64,000 nucleotides of DNA from Thermobaculum terrenum ATCC BAA-798 (GTDB lineage Bacteria; Chloroflexota; Chloroflexia; Thermobaculales; Thermobaculaceae), in the NCBI RefSeq assembly GCF_000025005.1, contig NC_013526.1:310001-374000 (forward strand). The letters run 5' to 3'. Shown here in pieces: positions 36,940 through 48,212 of this stretch. Under the pieces are notes generated by a model. That model saw nothing but the letters and a program-made list of their open reading frames with translations. It made no database searches and was not told the origin of the DNA. Numbering within the stretch: the stretch's first letter is position 1; every line of letters starts with the position of its first letter. The position numbers and the translations under genes are program-made.

Positions 36940-37011
36940 CGATGCCTCCGATACGCTCGCCCTCTGGGCGCGAGCACCATTATACAGCTTGAGATCCAAG
37001 CGCTGCCCTGG

Positions 37012-37476
37012 TCACCTCGCCTGCAGGTACGCCAGCGCGCGCAACACCAGCACCGCCGCCAGCAGGAAGGTCATCAGGAAGCACAGGATGCCCTCCCGCA
37101 GGCTGCCGGTGGGGATCAACCCCAGCCCAAACCTGGGTCCCCCTGGGAGCAGCAACGGCACCCGGTTGGGCGTGAGGGCGTCGAGCAGCAGGTGGCTGAG
37201 GTAGCCGGCAGCGAAGCCGGCGGCTACGAAGAAGTCGTGTTGCTCGGGGAGGGTGGCCGCGACGGCCGCCACGAGCACCGCGCCTCCTCCGGCGAGCCCC
37301 AGCGAATGCGGCAGGCTTCTGTGGGAGGGGCCACTGTCGAGCAGGCGGTCGAGGTCTGGAGCCTTGCTCCCCACAGCCGCGGCCGCCACGAGCACCGCGG
37401 ACACTAGCGGGTCAGCTCCGAAGGTCAGGGCGGTGCCAGCCAGCACGGCGCCCACCAGGTGCGTCTTCCCGGTCAC
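37012..37476 (-). CDS. YdjM-family membrane-bound metal-dependent hydrolase-like protein
   Basis: 154 aa. Four hydrophobic stretches surround the family motifs MTGKTHLVGAVLAG at the start, GSKAPDLDRLLD, HRSLPHSLG and LSHLLLDALTPNRVPLL. The His/Asp pattern (H6, PDLD, HR, SHLLLD) is the putative metal site of the DUF457/YdjM family, whose reaction is unknown. It lies 55 bases past the arabinanase gene in the same direction and could be at the end of that transcript, without an evident functional link. Confidence 0.8.
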   Translation of the reverse strand: MTGKTHLVGAVLAGTALTFGADPLVSAVLVAAAAVGSKAPDLDRLLDSGPSHRSLPHSLGLAGGGAVLVAAVAATLPEQHDFFVAAGFAAGYLSHLLLDALTPNRVPLLLPGGPRFGLGLIPTGSLREGILCFLMTFLLAAVLVLRALAYLQAR

Positions 37477-37531
37477 GCTCTACCCCCTTGCTTGCTTCTA
37501 CAGCAGTATAAGGAATGACGCGGCCCTGTTG

Positions 37532-38563
37532 TCACGGAGCGACGAGTGGCCCTCCGGCGCGTGGCCAGCCGTGGCCGTCCCACGAGAGCTTGCGTATCTG
37601 GAGCTTCGGTGCTCCGTGCTCGTGGGCGTCGTAGTAGTGGTGGACCAGCAGGTACTCCCCGCCTCCGGCGTACACGTCCTCGCCGCCGGGGCCGACGAAG
37701 CGCCCGTGGCTGTCGAGCAGGAGGCTGCCGCCTCCCTCGAGCAGGTGCTTGCCCTCCTTGTCCACGTAGGGGCCAGTGATCTGCTGGGATCTACCGACCA
37801 TGATCTTGTAGGTGCTGTCGACCCCTCGGCAGCAGAAATCAAAGGATACGAACAGGTAGTAGTAGCCGTCGTGATAGGTGATGGCTGGTGCCTCTATGGG
37901 CCCACCTCCCCGCGAGGCGAGCGAGTGGATGTTCCCCCCTGCCAGGGGCTTGCCCGTGTCGGGGTCCAGCTGGATCATCTTGATGCCGTCCCAGAAGGAG
38001 CCGAACGCGAGCCAGGCGTGGCCATCGGCATCGATCGCCAGTTCGGGATCTATGGCGTTGTAGTTGTCGCTGGGCGTGGAGCGGAAGACCAGGCCCTCGT
38101 CCACCCACTCGTAATCCGGGCTGCTGGGGTCGAGCGTGACGTTCGTTGCCAACCCTATCACCGAGTGGTTGGTGCCGAAGGTGGAGCCTGCGTAGTATAG
38201 GTGGTACTTGCCGCGCCAGAATGAGATGTCCGGCGCCCAGAGGTTGGGGATGTCGCCGACCTCGTCCCTTATCCACTGCGGTATCTGGTCGAACACCGTG
38301 CCTATGAGCTCCCACATCCCGATCTGGCCGGTGGAGCGCCTGATCATGATCGTGCCATCGTTTACCGGCTCGTAGCCCGTCGAGAAGACGTACAGCTTAC
38401 CGTCTGCCTCGATGAACGATGGATCGTGCACGTATATGTCCCTGTTGGCTCGTGGGGATGTGGCCGCGTTGGTGGACAAGGCGCCTCCGCAGCCCGCCAG
38501 CGCCAGGCCGGCAGTCATCCCGAGCCCGTAGCGGAGCAGCGTCCTGCGAGTGATGCCCGTCAT
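37532..38563 (-). CDS. GH43-like arabinanase, Tat/lipoprotein type
   Basis: 343 aa. An RRTLL twin-arginine-like start and lipobox LAGC at about residue 24 place it on the outer face of the membrane. The five-bladed propeller motifs of arabinan endo-1,5-alpha-L-arabinanases are visible: IYVHDPSFIEADGKLYVFSTG (catalytic base Asp), LWAPDISFWRGKYHLYYAGSTFG, YNAIDPELAIDADGHAWLAFGSFWDGIKM (pKa-modulating Asp) and IEAPAITYHDGYYYLFVSFDFCC (acid Glu). It would cut arabinan to oligomers taken up by the importer of the same operon and finished by the GH51 enzyme. Last core gene of that operon, 22 bases after the GHMP kinase. Confidence 0.87.
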   Translation of the reverse strand: MTGITRRTLLRYGLGMTAGLALAGCGGALSTNAATSPRANRDIYVHDPSFIEADGKLYVFSTGYEPVNDGTIMIRRSTGQIGMWELIGTVFDQIPQWIRDEVGDIPNLWAPDISFWRGKYHLYYAGSTFGTNHSVIGLATNVTLDPSSPDYEWVDEGLVFRSTPSDNYNAIDPELAIDADGHAWLAFGSFWDGIKMIQLDPDTGKPLAGGNIHSLASRGGGPIEAPAITYHDGYYYLFVSFDFCCRGVDSTYKIMVGRSQQITGPYVDKEGKHLLEGGGSLLLDSHGRFVGPGGEDVYAGGGEYLLVHHYYDAHEHGAPKLQIRKLSWDGHGWPRAGGPLVAP

Positions 38564-38585
38564 GCTCTTGCCTCCTCTCTTGGTC

Positions 38586-40013
38586 CTAGTCGCGCACTAG
38601 CCTCAAACCTTTGGATGCGTGGGCGCCCGGCGATGACCCGGATATCAAGGTGGCCTCCCTACCCGTCTCCCGTGCGTAGCGCTCGGCGATCTCCCTGACG
38701 GTCGGCTCGGCATCGGCCGTGCCCAGGATGGCCACGGTACCGCCGCTGCCGCCCCCGGTGATCTTCGCGCCGTAGAGCCCTGCCTCCGGCCCCGCCTCCC
38801 TGACCATCTCGACGATCAGGTCGGTGCCGTCGGACCCCAGGCCGCAGGCGCTGTAGCTGGCGTGCGACTGGTACATCAGCTCGCCCAGCAGCTGCAGGGC
38901 CTCCTCGTCGGGATCTGCCTCCAGCAGCGCTCGAAAGAGCCTCACCCTGTGGTGCTCGTATATCGGGTGGGCGGTGGGCTGCCGGACGGCGTAGAGCCGG
39001 CCCGGATCCACGCGCGTCACGCTGTCGGTGATGCCCGCGTACTCCCTCAGGAAGTCCTCGCCCCTCATCTCCGGGGGCACCCGATCGCGGTAGCGCGACT
39101 CCCAGATGGAGGGCGGCACGTTGGCCAGGTACCCTCTCCATATATCGTCCTGCACCTCCACCCGGCCAGCACCTACCTGCCTTGAGGGCAGCCCCTCCAT
39201 CTGGGTGATGATCCTGTACCCCATGAAGGCCCCGACGCGCACCGAGGTGTAGTCCGCGCCCGAGACGGCGTGCCTGATGCCGGAGTCCAGACCCCATACC
39301 CGCACGTTGGCCGGCAGGTGGACGCTGCCCTGGAGCTCGGCAGGCTGGCAGAGCAGCGCCAGCAGCTCGTCTTGCTGGCCACAGGCGGCCGTCATCTGAT
39401 CCATGACCCCGCAGGGAGCCCCCACCACCAGGTTCTCGACCTTCTGGCACCAGATCGCCAGCTGGCGCGGGGGCACATCCAGGCCCAGGGCGTTGCAGAT
39501 CGCCTGCATCGATGCCACCTCTACGGCCGCGGAGGAGCTCACGCCCTTGCCGGGCGGGACCCTGGAGTCCAGCAACAGCCGCATGCCTCCCTCGGGGGAG
39601 ATCCCGGCCTCGTGGTGCAGCACCGTGACCGCTCCCGCCACGTAGGCCGCCCAGTGCGCCTCGGGATCCGCCCCGAGGAGATCTCGGACCTCTGGGTAGC
39701 CCCCCAGCAGCGCCCGCACCTCCAAGCTCACGGACGCCTTGGCGGTCCCGAGCTCGTCGGCGTTGCAGCTGTGCACGGTGAGCGTGGGGTCCTCCACCAG
39801 CTGTACCGCCGCGAAGGCCGCCGCCTCCAAGGGCAGCTCCAGTACCAGGGAGCCTGAGTAGTCGGCGATGCCGCCCATGAGGTCGAGCCTCCCAGGCGCC
39901 CTTCCTATATATATGGGGCTATGGGCGGAGAACATGTCGGATGCGCTGACTACGGCGATGAACTCCGCCAGCCCCGGCAGATGGACTTGAGGTCTGGTTG
40001 CAAGTCGCCACAT
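38586..40013 (-). CDS. GHMP kinase, L-arabinokinase-like
   Basis: 475 aa. Instead of the galactokinase signature (GRVNLIGEHTDY) the N-terminus reads APGRLDLMGGIADYSGSL, and the protein continues with GKGVSSSAAVEVASM, CQKVENLVVGAPCGVMDQM, WGLDSGIRHAVSGADYTSVRVGAFMG, HPIYE and LYGAKITGGGSGGTV. These match, from memory, the kinase half of plant L-arabinokinase (ARA1) far better than galactokinases. It would make L-arabinose 1-phosphate. Lying in an arabinan operon beside galT- and galE-like genes, it suggests salvage to UDP-L-arabinose. The ATG at 40013 has GAGAGGAG upstream. Galactokinase activity remains an alternative. Confidence 0.82.
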   Translation of the reverse strand: MWRLATRPQVHLPGLAEFIAVVSASDMFSAHSPIYIGRAPGRLDLMGGIADYSGSLVLELPLEAAAFAAVQLVEDPTLTVHSCNADELGTAKASVSLEVRALLGGYPEVRDLLGADPEAHWAAYVAGAVTVLHHEAGISPEGGMRLLLDSRVPPGKGVSSSAAVEVASMQAICNALGLDVPPRQLAIWCQKVENLVVGAPCGVMDQMTAACGQQDELLALLCQPAELQGSVHLPANVRVWGLDSGIRHAVSGADYTSVRVGAFMGYRIITQMEGLPSRQVGAGRVEVQDDIWRGYLANVPPSIWESRYRDRVPPEMRGEDFLREYAGITDSVTRVDPGRLYAVRQPTAHPIYEHHRVRLFRALLEADPDEEALQLLGELMYQSHASYSACGLGSDGTDLIVEMVREAGPEAGLYGAKITGGGSGGTVAILGTADAEPTVREIAERYARETGREATLISGSSPGAHASKGLRLVRD

Positions 40014-40034
40014 AGCTACTCCTCTCAACTTGTG

Positions 40035-41027
40035 TCAGTGCTTCAGCAGCTGGTGCTCCCGCAGCAGGGCCAACAGCGCGGGCTCCACCTGCTCGCGGAT
40101 GCGCGGGTTGGCGTACCCTATCCAGGATAGGTTGGAGGTCACGTCCAGCGGGGCCGCTACCTGCCGCCCGCGCTCGTCCGTGACTATCACCCCGGCCTCG
40201 CGAGCTATCAGCTCCGTGCACAGGTCGTAAGGATGGCAGCAGAGCCCGGGGGACACCAGCGAGCGTAGGTCGGCCACCCAGCGGTCGTGCCCCATCAACA
40301 GCTCGTAGAGCTGGCCGCCGGTGGAGACGTACTGGTCCTCGAAGGTCTGTGCCTTCCCGGGGGGTATCGGGCCCAGCAGGCGCTCGATCAGCTCGTCCTC
40401 TATCGCCGCGAGCGTCCCTCTGCCCCCTGGGAAGAAGCGCGCTATCTGCCCGTAGCCCCCCTCTATCGTGGGGGCGCGTGAGGGGGCGGGGCGGAGGGGA
40501 GAGGTCTCCCCGGACAGCCTGTCCAACCTGTAGCCGCCGGCGCCCTCGCCCCTGATGGCCCACAAGCAGTCGCAGAGGTGCTGCTTGATGAGGGGGATCT
40601 CGGTCTGCACCGCGAGCTCCACGTCCGCCAGCGAGGTGGAGCCGCCCCTGTTGGGCGCCACGCCCGTCAGGATCCAGGCCGCCCGCTTCTGGTACATGAT
40701 GCCACGGGTGCCGTCTATGGGGTCGACTATCACGCGGAGCGTGCACTCCTCCTCGCGCTTGCCCTCCGGCAGGACGGTGCGCCCGTCGGCGCCCACCCCC
40801 TCAGCGATGAGCACCAGGGGAAATTCGCGCGCCAGCTGCGAGAACTCCGCCAGCAGCACCGCCTCGGAGACCTTGTCGATCCGGTAGATCGTATCGCCCT
40901 CGGTCTCCTCAGCCACCTGCTGCAGCTGCTCGAGGTCGACCCTCTCGCACTCTGCCACCACCTCGTCCCGTATGTGCGCGTGGATCTCTCGGATGGCTGC
41001 CAGGAGCTCCGCGGCTGCGGGGATCAT
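40035..41027 (-). CDS. Inositol monophosphatase-family phosphatase
   Basis: 330 aa. The metal-binding [21 protein letters not shown] (DPxDxT motif) and a C-terminal [25 protein letters not shown] (variant of the WDxAAxxxLxxEAGG motif) are clear; the usual GEE is less obvious ([11 protein letters not shown]). Members dephosphorylate inositol, fructose or other sugar phosphates with Mg2+ or Li+-sensitive chemistry. Placed between galT- and arabinokinase-like genes, it may remove a sugar phosphate of the pathway, perhaps as a safety valve. The ATG overlaps the GalT stop (ATGA) at 41024-41027. Confidence 0.8.
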   Translation of the reverse strand: MIPAAAELLAAIREIHAHIRDEVVAECERVDLEQLQQVAEETEGDTIYRIDKVSEAVLLAEFSQLAREFPLVLIAEGVGADGRTVLPEGKREEECTLRVIVDPIDGTRGIMYQKRAAWILTGVAPNRGGSTSLADVELAVQTEIPLIKQHLCDCLWAIRGEGAGGYRLDRLSGETSPLRPAPSRAPTIEGGYGQIARFFPGGRGTLAAIEDELIERLLGPIPPGKAQTFEDQYVSTGGQLYELLMGHDRWVADLRSLVSPGLCCHPYDLCTELIAREAGVIVTDERGRQVAAPLDVTSNLSWIGYANPRIREQVEPALLALLREHQLLKH

Positions 41028-42067
41028 GCCTGCCCCCTCTGCTTGTAGTGCACCGTCGGCAGGGCCTGCAGCTCCGCAGCCTTCTGCTCGGGGGAAGTGT
41101 CGCTCAGGAAGTTGCCCCCACCGATCTCGGGCCCCGCTAGGAACTTCTGGAGGTTGGGGGTGCGCAGGGGTGGGTGGAAGGCTATGAAGAAGTGGAACAG
41201 GCTGTAGTCCCCACCATCCGTGGGGGCCTGGTGCAGCGGCATGACGTACGGGAAAGGCAGCTGCCACAGGTTGTCATAACGCACGGTCACGTCCTTGAGC
41301 GCCCTAGCCAGGGACTCCACCTCGACGTCGCGGAGCTGATGTACGTGGGGCACGGTGCGCTTGGGGGCCACGTACACCTCGTAGGCGTACCGGGCGAAGT
41401 AGGGCACGAAGGCTATAGCGTACTCGTCCTCGTAGAGGATCCGCCGGCCGTCCTGTTGCTCGGCGCGGATGATGTCCTGGAAGAGCACCCTGCCGGTCTC
41501 GCGGTGGTAGCGCACGGTGGCGTCCAGCTCCACCTCTATGGTCTTGAAGACGAAGCTGGAGCCGTAGACCTGGCCGTGTGGGTGGGGGTTGGAGACGCCC
41601 ACCAGCTCGCCCTTGTTCTCGAAGCACAGCACGTGCTTGATCTCGGGGTAGTTGCCCAGGTCGCACGTCTGCTGCTGCCAGACGCGCACCACCTCCTGGA
41701 TCTGCTCCACCGGCATCTCGGCGAGCGTGAGGTTGTGGTACGGGCTGTAGCATATGACCCTGGCCTTGCCCAGCGCCGGTTGGGCCCTGTAGGGAGGGGG
41801 GGGCTGCTCGATCTCCCTGGGAGCGTCCATGCTGAATCCCGGGTGGTCGTTATCGAACACGTAGGTGCTCTTGTAGTCGGGGTTGCGCTCGCCGCTGGAG
41901 CGCACGTTCCCGGGGCAGAGGTAGCAGTCCGGCAGGTAGGAGGGGGTGGGCACGTCGGCCACCAGGGCCTGCGCGCCCACCCAGGGACGGGTTTGCCTGT
42001 GAGCGGCGATCACCACCCATTCCTGACGTAGCGGATGCCACCTCTCTTCCCACAGACCGCCAGCCAC
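41024..42067 (-). CDS. galT: Galactose-1-phosphate uridylyltransferase family protein
   Basis: 347 aa. The active-site HPHGQ is at 162-166 (His164 is the residue uridylylated in GalT), and CYLC at 48-51 matches the zinc site. [24 protein letters not shown] and a second-half [14 protein letters not shown] complete the family pattern. GalT swaps UMP between UDP-glucose and galactose 1-phosphate. In this operon it might instead accept L-arabinose 1-phosphate from the neighbouring kinase; that is inference. It lies 3 bases after galE and overlaps the phosphatase gene. Confidence 0.9.
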   Translation of the reverse strand: MAGGLWEERWHPLRQEWVVIAAHRQTRPWVGAQALVADVPTPSYLPDCYLCPGNVRSSGERNPDYKSTYVFDNDHPGFSMDAPREIEQPPPPYRAQPALGKARVICYSPYHNLTLAEMPVEQIQEVVRVWQQQTCDLGNYPEIKHVLCFENKGELVGVSNPHPHGQVYGSSFVFKTIEVELDATVRYHRETGRVLFQDIIRAEQQDGRRILYEDEYAIAFVPYFARYAYEVYVAPKRTVPHVHQLRDVEVESLARALKDVTVRYDNLWQLPFPYVMPLHQAPTDGGDYSLFHFFIAFHPPLRTPNLQKFLAGPEIGGGNFLSDTSPEQKAAELQALPTVHYKQRGQA

Positions 42068-42070
42068 GCC

Positions 42071-43054
42071 CTAATCCTCCTTGTATCCAGATGGATGGCT
42101 CTTGTGCCACTCCCAGGCGGAGCGGATGATGCTCTCGAGATCGGCGTACTTGGGCTGCCAGCCCAGCTCGGAGCGTATCTTCTCGGAGGAGGCCACGAGC
42201 ACCGCTGGATCCCCCGGCCTTCTGGGCCCTATCTGGGTGGGGATAGGGTGGCCCGTGACCTTGCGAGCCGCCTCCACCACCTGCAGGTTGCTGAAGCCCT
42301 GCCCGTTGCCCAGGTTGTAGGTCCTGCTGCCCTCCTTCAGGGCGTCGAGCGTCAGCAGGTGCGCCTGGGCCAGGTCGTACACGTGGACGTAATCCCGGAT
42401 GCAGGTGCCGTCCGGGGTGGGGTAGTCGCCTCCGTAGATCGTGAAGCTGTCGCGCTTGCCGAGCGCCACGCTGAGTACGAGGGGGATGATGTGGGTCTCG
42501 GGATCGTGGTGCTCGCCCCGCCGCTCGGTGGCGCCCGCGGCGTTGAAGTACCTCAGCGCGCCGTACCTCAGGTCGTAGATCCTCTCGTACCAGCGCAGGA
42601 TGCGCTCCAGCATCAGCTTGGACTCCCCGTAGGGGGATCCCGGGTCCAGCGGTTGGGACTCGTCTATCGGCACCCTGGTGGGGTTGCCGAAGAGGTTGGC
42701 GGTGGAGGAGAGGATGAACTTGCGCACCCCTCTGGGCACCGCCACCTCCAGCAGGTTGACCCCCATCACGATGTTGTTGCGCAGGTACAGCTCGGGCCGC
42801 TGCATCGACTCTCCCACCAGCGTGTGGGAGGCGAAGTGCATGATCGCCTCTATGCCGGGGTTGGCGTCGAACACCTCCGCCACCGCGTGCGCGTCCAGCA
42901 GGTCCACCTGCGCGAACTTAGCCTCGGGGTTGATAGCCTCCCTATGTCCCTGGTACAGGTTGTCGATCACCACCACTTCGTCGCCGCGGGCGATGAGCTC
43001 GTCGACCACCACGCTGCCGACGTACCCCGCCCCTCCGGTTACCAGAACCTTCAT
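42071..43054 (-). CDS. galE: UDP-glucose 4-epimerase family protein
   Basis: 327 aa short-chain dehydrogenase fold. NAD-binding GGAGYVGS (7-14), the Ser/Tyr/Lys catalytic set around SSTANLFG and [12 protein letters not shown], and C-terminal [18 protein letters not shown] match GalE closely. It interconverts UDP-galactose and UDP-glucose; several GalE enzymes also act on UDP-arabinose and UDP-xylose, which would suit an arabinose salvage route. It lies 12 bases after GH51. Confidence 0.92.
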   Translation of the reverse strand: MKVLVTGGAGYVGSVVVDELIARGDEVVVIDNLYQGHREAINPEAKFAQVDLLDAHAVAEVFDANPGIEAIMHFASHTLVGESMQRPELYLRNNIVMGVNLLEVAVPRGVRKFILSSTANLFGNPTRVPIDESQPLDPGSPYGESKLMLERILRWYERIYDLRYGALRYFNAAGATERRGEHHDPETHIIPLVLSVALGKRDSFTIYGGDYPTPDGTCIRDYVHVYDLAQAHLLTLDALKEGSRTYNLGNGQGFSNLQVVEAARKVTGHPIPTQIGPRRPGDPAVLVASSEKIRSELGWQPKYADLESIIRSAWEWHKSHPSGYKED

Positions 43055-43066
43055 TCCTTCACCTCT

Positions 43067-44632
<1,566 letters not shown>

Positions 44633-44672
44633 CTAGGATACAACGAATTTCCCTCAGATCCCAACACTTGAT

Positions 44673-45572
44673 CTAGGCCTTGATACCGGTCAGCGTGATG
44701 GACCTGATGATCATCTTCTGGGCGATGAGGAACACGATCATCGCCGGTAGCGCGGAGATCGCCGCGCCGGCCATCAGCTGGCCGTAGTTGCTCCAGTAGT
44801 CCCCCCTGAACTGGATGAGCGCTACGGGCATGGGCATCCTATCGGCCGCGTTGATCACGATGTATGGCCAGGTGAACTCGTTCCAGTAGCCGAGGAACGT
44901 GAATATCGCCAGGGTAGCTATCGCCCCCCTAGTCAGCGGCAGGATGATCATCCACAGGATGCGGAACCTCCCGGCGCCGTCGATGCGGGCGGCCTCCTCC
45001 AGCTCCTTGGGTATGCCCAGCATGAACTGCCTCAGCATGAACACCCCGAAGCCTCCAGCCAGCGGTGGGAATATGAGGGCGTTGTAGGTGTTCAGCCAGT
45101 GCAGCCTCCACACGGTCACGTAGTTGGGCACGAGCAGGATCTCGCCCGGCACGATCAGGGACGCTATGATGAGCGCAAACAGCAGGTTTCTCCCCGGGAA
45201 GGTCAGCCTGGCCAGGCTATAGGCCGCCAGCACGTCCACTATCACCACGAGCAGCGTGCCGGTGGTGGATATGAACAGGCTGTTCTTGAAGGCCTCTATC
45301 AGGTCTACGCCGCGGGGCTCGAACAGCACCGACTTGTAGTTGCCCAGTGTGAAGTCGCTGAGCTTGTCGGGCAGCCAGTGGGGCGTGGGGGTGATGATCT
45401 GCGCCTCCGGCTTGAGGGACGTGAGCAGCATCCAGATCACTGGCACCGCCCACAGGAACGCCAGGGCACACAGCACCACGAAGCGGATGGTCTGGGGCAG
45501 CACCCTGTGGCGCAGCCTGTTGCTGCTGAGGGCGGTAGCTACTCCGTATCTTCTGTGTGTGATAGCTGCCAT
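44673..45572 (-). CDS. Sugar ABC importer permease (MalG-type)
   Basis: 299 aa, six spans. The MalG-type features are MLLTSLKPEAQI after the first span, NSLFISTTGTLLVVIVDVLAAYSLARLTFPG and the coupling loop EEAARIDGAGRFRILWMIILPLTRGA. It pairs with the MalF-type subunit encoded 12 bases upstream. The ATPase is not encoded here; CUT1 importers commonly share a single MsmX-like ATPase made elsewhere. Likely substrate from context: arabino-oligosaccharides. Confidence 0.9.
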   Translation of the reverse strand: MAAITHRRYGVATALSSNRLRHRVLPQTIRFVVLCALAFLWAVPVIWMLLTSLKPEAQIITPTPHWLPDKLSDFTLGNYKSVLFEPRGVDLIEAFKNSLFISTTGTLLVVIVDVLAAYSLARLTFPGRNLLFALIIASLIVPGEILLVPNYVTVWRLHWLNTYNALIFPPLAGGFGVFMLRQFMLGIPKELEEAARIDGAGRFRILWMIILPLTRGAIATLAIFTFLGYWNEFTWPYIVINAADRMPMPVALIQFRGDYWSNYGQLMAGAAISALPAMIVFLIAQKMIIRSITLTGIKA

Positions 45573-45584
45573 CGCTCTTCTCCT

Positions 45585-46505
45585 CTACTGTCTCTCGCTC
45601 ATTACCCTGAACTGCAGCAGCGTGAAGACCGCTACCACGCAGAACAGCAGCCACGCCACTGCCGAGGCCTCCCCCATGCGGAAGTACCTGAACCCCGTCT
45701 CGTATATGTGCTGCACCAGCGTCCGCGTAGAGTCGAACGGCCCACCACCGGTCATGACGAACACCTGCCCGAACACTCGGAAGGAGGCGATCACGGTGGT
45801 CACCGTGACGAACAGCAGCGTGGGGCGCAGCCCCGGCAGCGTGATGTACTGGAACAGCGCCCAGCTGCCCGCCCCGTCTATCCTGGCCGCCTCGTACAGC
45901 TCCTCCGGGATGTCCTGCAGCCCCGCCAGGAAGAGCACCAAGTTCCATCCTGTGGTCCACCACACCGTGGTGATCACGATCGCCACCATCGCCCAACCGG
46001 CCTGCGATAGCCAGTTCTGGCCAGGCAGGCCGAGCTTACCCAGATAGTAGTTGATCAGCCCGAAGTTGGGGTTGTAGAACCAGGTCCAGAGGATGCCCAC
46101 CGTCGAGACGGAGATCATGATCGGGGAGATGAAGGCCGACCGGAAGATCGTCCTGCCCAGGATCGGCCCGTTGACCAGCAGCGCCAGCCCCAGGGGTATG
46201 ACGATCGATAGGGGGGCGTTCAGCGCCACGAACAGGACGGTGTTCCGGAAGGACCTCCAGAACAGGTCATCTCGCAGGACGTCGATGTAGTTCTTTAGCC
46301 CCACGAACTGAGGTGGGGTCAGCAGGTCCCACTTCGTCAGGCTGACGTACAGCCCGTAGAAGATGGGCCAGAGCATGAAGACCACGAAGAACACCAGGTA
46401 GGGCACCATGAAGATGAGGGGATAGAACGCCGACTGCTCGCCCCACACGAGGCGCCTGACCCTGGCTCCCTTAGCTACCTTGGAAGTTGCCTGTGTGATG
46501 TCCAT
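45585..46505 (-). CDS. Sugar ABC importer permease (MalF/UgpA-type)
   Basis: 306 aa, six spans. LIFMVPYLVFFVVFMLWPIFYGLYVSLTKWDLLTPPQFVGLKNY is the standard start of the CUT1 MalF/UgpA group, and the coupling loop is YEAARIDGAGSWALFQYITLPGLRP. It lies 21 bases after the binding-protein gene. Partner of the MalG-type subunit encoded next. Confidence 0.9.
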   Translation of the reverse strand: MDITQATSKVAKGARVRRLVWGEQSAFYPLIFMVPYLVFFVVFMLWPIFYGLYVSLTKWDLLTPPQFVGLKNYIDVLRDDLFWRSFRNTVLFVALNAPLSIVIPLGLALLVNGPILGRTIFRSAFISPIMISVSTVGILWTWFYNPNFGLINYYLGKLGLPGQNWLSQAGWAMVAIVITTVWWTTGWNLVLFLAGLQDIPEELYEAARIDGAGSWALFQYITLPGLRPTLLFVTVTTVIASFRVFGQVFVMTGGGPFDSTRTLVQHIYETGFRYFRMGEASAVAWLLFCVVAVFTLLQFRVMSERQ

Positions 46506-46526
46506 GGCTACGCCCCCCTTAGGACT

Positions 46527-47990
46527 TTACTGCCCAGAGCGGGCAAGTATCTGATTGACTTCGTTCTCGGCCTGCTTGAGGCCCTGCTCCACGCTCCAGC
46601 GCCCGAGGATGGCCCCCTCGACGTTGGCGGCTATCCTGGGCATGATCTCCAGGATAGCGGGATGGATCGGCATGAACTTGAGGTAGGGCAGCTGCTTGGC
46701 CCAGGCGCGCAGCTTCATCAGGTAGCGGTCGTTGCTCTGCAGGGCCTCCTGGCGGGCGGAGTTGCGCGCGGGTATCTGCCCGGCCTTCGCCCAGTCGACC
46801 GAGTGGCGCGTGATCCACTCGATGAACCTGAGGGACGCCTCCCTCCTGGCCTGGTCCTGGCTCTGCTGCCTGGGCAGGGCCAGCTGGTGGCTCTGGCCCC
46901 ACACGGCCTTGTGCTTCGGGTCGTGCTGCGGCAGCGGCACCACGTCTATATCCTTGGCCGCCGGCGACTTCTCCGGGTTGAAGTACAGCGTAGAGATCCA
47001 GGGACCATCCGGCCAGGTGGCCACCTTGCCCGTCCGCGCCAGGTCGGTGATCGCCGCGTTCTTGGGGTTGCCCTTCTGCTGGATGTCCTTCATCCACTTG
47101 ACGGCCTCGATGCCCTCCGGCGTGTTGAACGCCGCCTTGGTGCCGTCCTCCGAGAGCATCTCGCCGCCGAACTGCTTGTGGATGCCGTACCAGTACCAGG
47201 TAAGGTACTCCTGAGCCCCAGCGCCCAGGGCGAAGGTCTGGTAGCCGATGATGCCGTCCTTGCTGACCTTCTCGACCACGGCCGTCCACTCGTCCAGCGT
47301 GGTGGGCACGCTCACGTTGTTGTCCTGCAGGATCTTCTTGTTGTAGAGCATTGCGTGGCAGTGCATGTCCAGCGGCACGGTGTACTGCTTGCCCTCGAAC
47401 TGCGTGAACTTCCACACCTCGGGGTAGTAGTCCTCTGCCTTGATGCCCGCCTCCTCCAGCTCCGTGGTCTGCAGCTCGGAGAGCACGTTCTTTAAGGCGA
47501 ACGGACCTATGTACGTGTGACGAACCAATGCCACGTCGGGGGCGGTCCCGCTGATGGCCGCGGCCTGCATCTTCTGGATGAAGTCGGTGAGCCCCTGCAG
47601 GGATTCCACGGCGATGTCGGGATTCTCCTCGGTGAACTTGCGCACTAGGTCGTTCATGACGATCCCGTCCACGCTGCTCAGGATGGTCCAGTAGCGGATC
47701 TTCACCTTGGCGGACTTGGAGCCAAAGGATTGGGGCTTGTACGGCGTGGGCGTGGGAGGCGGCGCGGACGCCGAGCTCTTGGGGCTGCCCGATGGCGAGG
47801 GCGAGGGGCTGCTTGCGGCGCCACCGGACGTCCCAGCCGTGGGGGTGCTGCCGGCGCCACCGCCGCAGGCCGCCAGGATGGAGCCTATGGCGCTCGCCGA
47901 CAGGCCCAGCATGAACGCCTTGCGGATGAATTCCCGACGGGAGATCCTGCCACTTGAGAGCTGCTCGATGAGTTCGCGCAGATCGTCCAT
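46527..47990 (-). CDS. Sugar ABC importer solute-binding lipoprotein
   Basis: 487 aa. A short helical lead (MDDLRELIEQLSSGRIS) precedes a twin-arginine signal SRREFIRKAF and lipobox LAAC, then a Ser/Pro-rich linker (about 50-80) and a family 1 binding-protein domain with KVKIRYWTI and several aromatic residues for sugar stacking. It is tethered outside the membrane and feeds the two permeases. The ATG at 47988-47990 has GGAGGAAGG upstream; the longer frame from 48074 runs through that site. First gene of the operon, divergent from a LacI gene with an operator between. Confidence 0.9.
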   Translation of the reverse strand: MDDLRELIEQLSSGRISRREFIRKAFMLGLSASAIGSILAACGGGAGSTPTAGTSGGAASSPSPSPSGSPKSSASAPPPTPTPYKPQSFGSKSAKVKIRYWTILSSVDGIVMNDLVRKFTEENPDIAVESLQGLTDFIQKMQAAAISGTAPDVALVRHTYIGPFALKNVLSELQTTELEEAGIKAEDYYPEVWKFTQFEGKQYTVPLDMHCHAMLYNKKILQDNNVSVPTTLDEWTAVVEKVSKDGIIGYQTFALGAGAQEYLTWYWYGIHKQFGGEMLSEDGTKAAFNTPEGIEAVKWMKDIQQKGNPKNAAITDLARTGKVATWPDGPWISTLYFNPEKSPAAKDIDVVPLPQHDPKHKAVWGQSHQLALPRQQSQDQARREASLRFIEWITRHSVDWAKAGQIPARNSARQEALQSNDRYLMKLRAWAKQLPYLKFMPIHPAILEIMPRIAANVEGAILGRWSVEQGLKQAENEVNQILARSGQ

Positions 47991-48156
47991 TGATACCTTC
48001 CTCCGATGTGTGTTGTAGTGTGTCTCCTGCACCTGGTTGAGCCTTAGGGGACAAGGGCTGCTTCTATATCTCACCCCCTTAGTTTACTACAAAATATGTG
48101 GTATACAACTATCTTGTGTAATATATTTATACTATACATTCTAGTAATAGTCTAGT

Positions 48157-48169
48157 ATCGGTAACCGAT
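48157..48169. promoter_or_regulatory. LacI-type operator between the arabinan operon and its repressor gene
   Basis: ATCGGT-A-ACCGAT is a perfect 13-base palindrome 44 bases before the lacI-type start codon. TATAAT at 48183-48188 is a probable -10 box for that gene, so the palindrome covers its -35 region, which points to autoregulation. Confidence 0.6.
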
Positions 48170-48212
48170 CTGGGAAAAGTTGTATAATTGCTCACAGCGA
48201 TAGAGGGGATAT

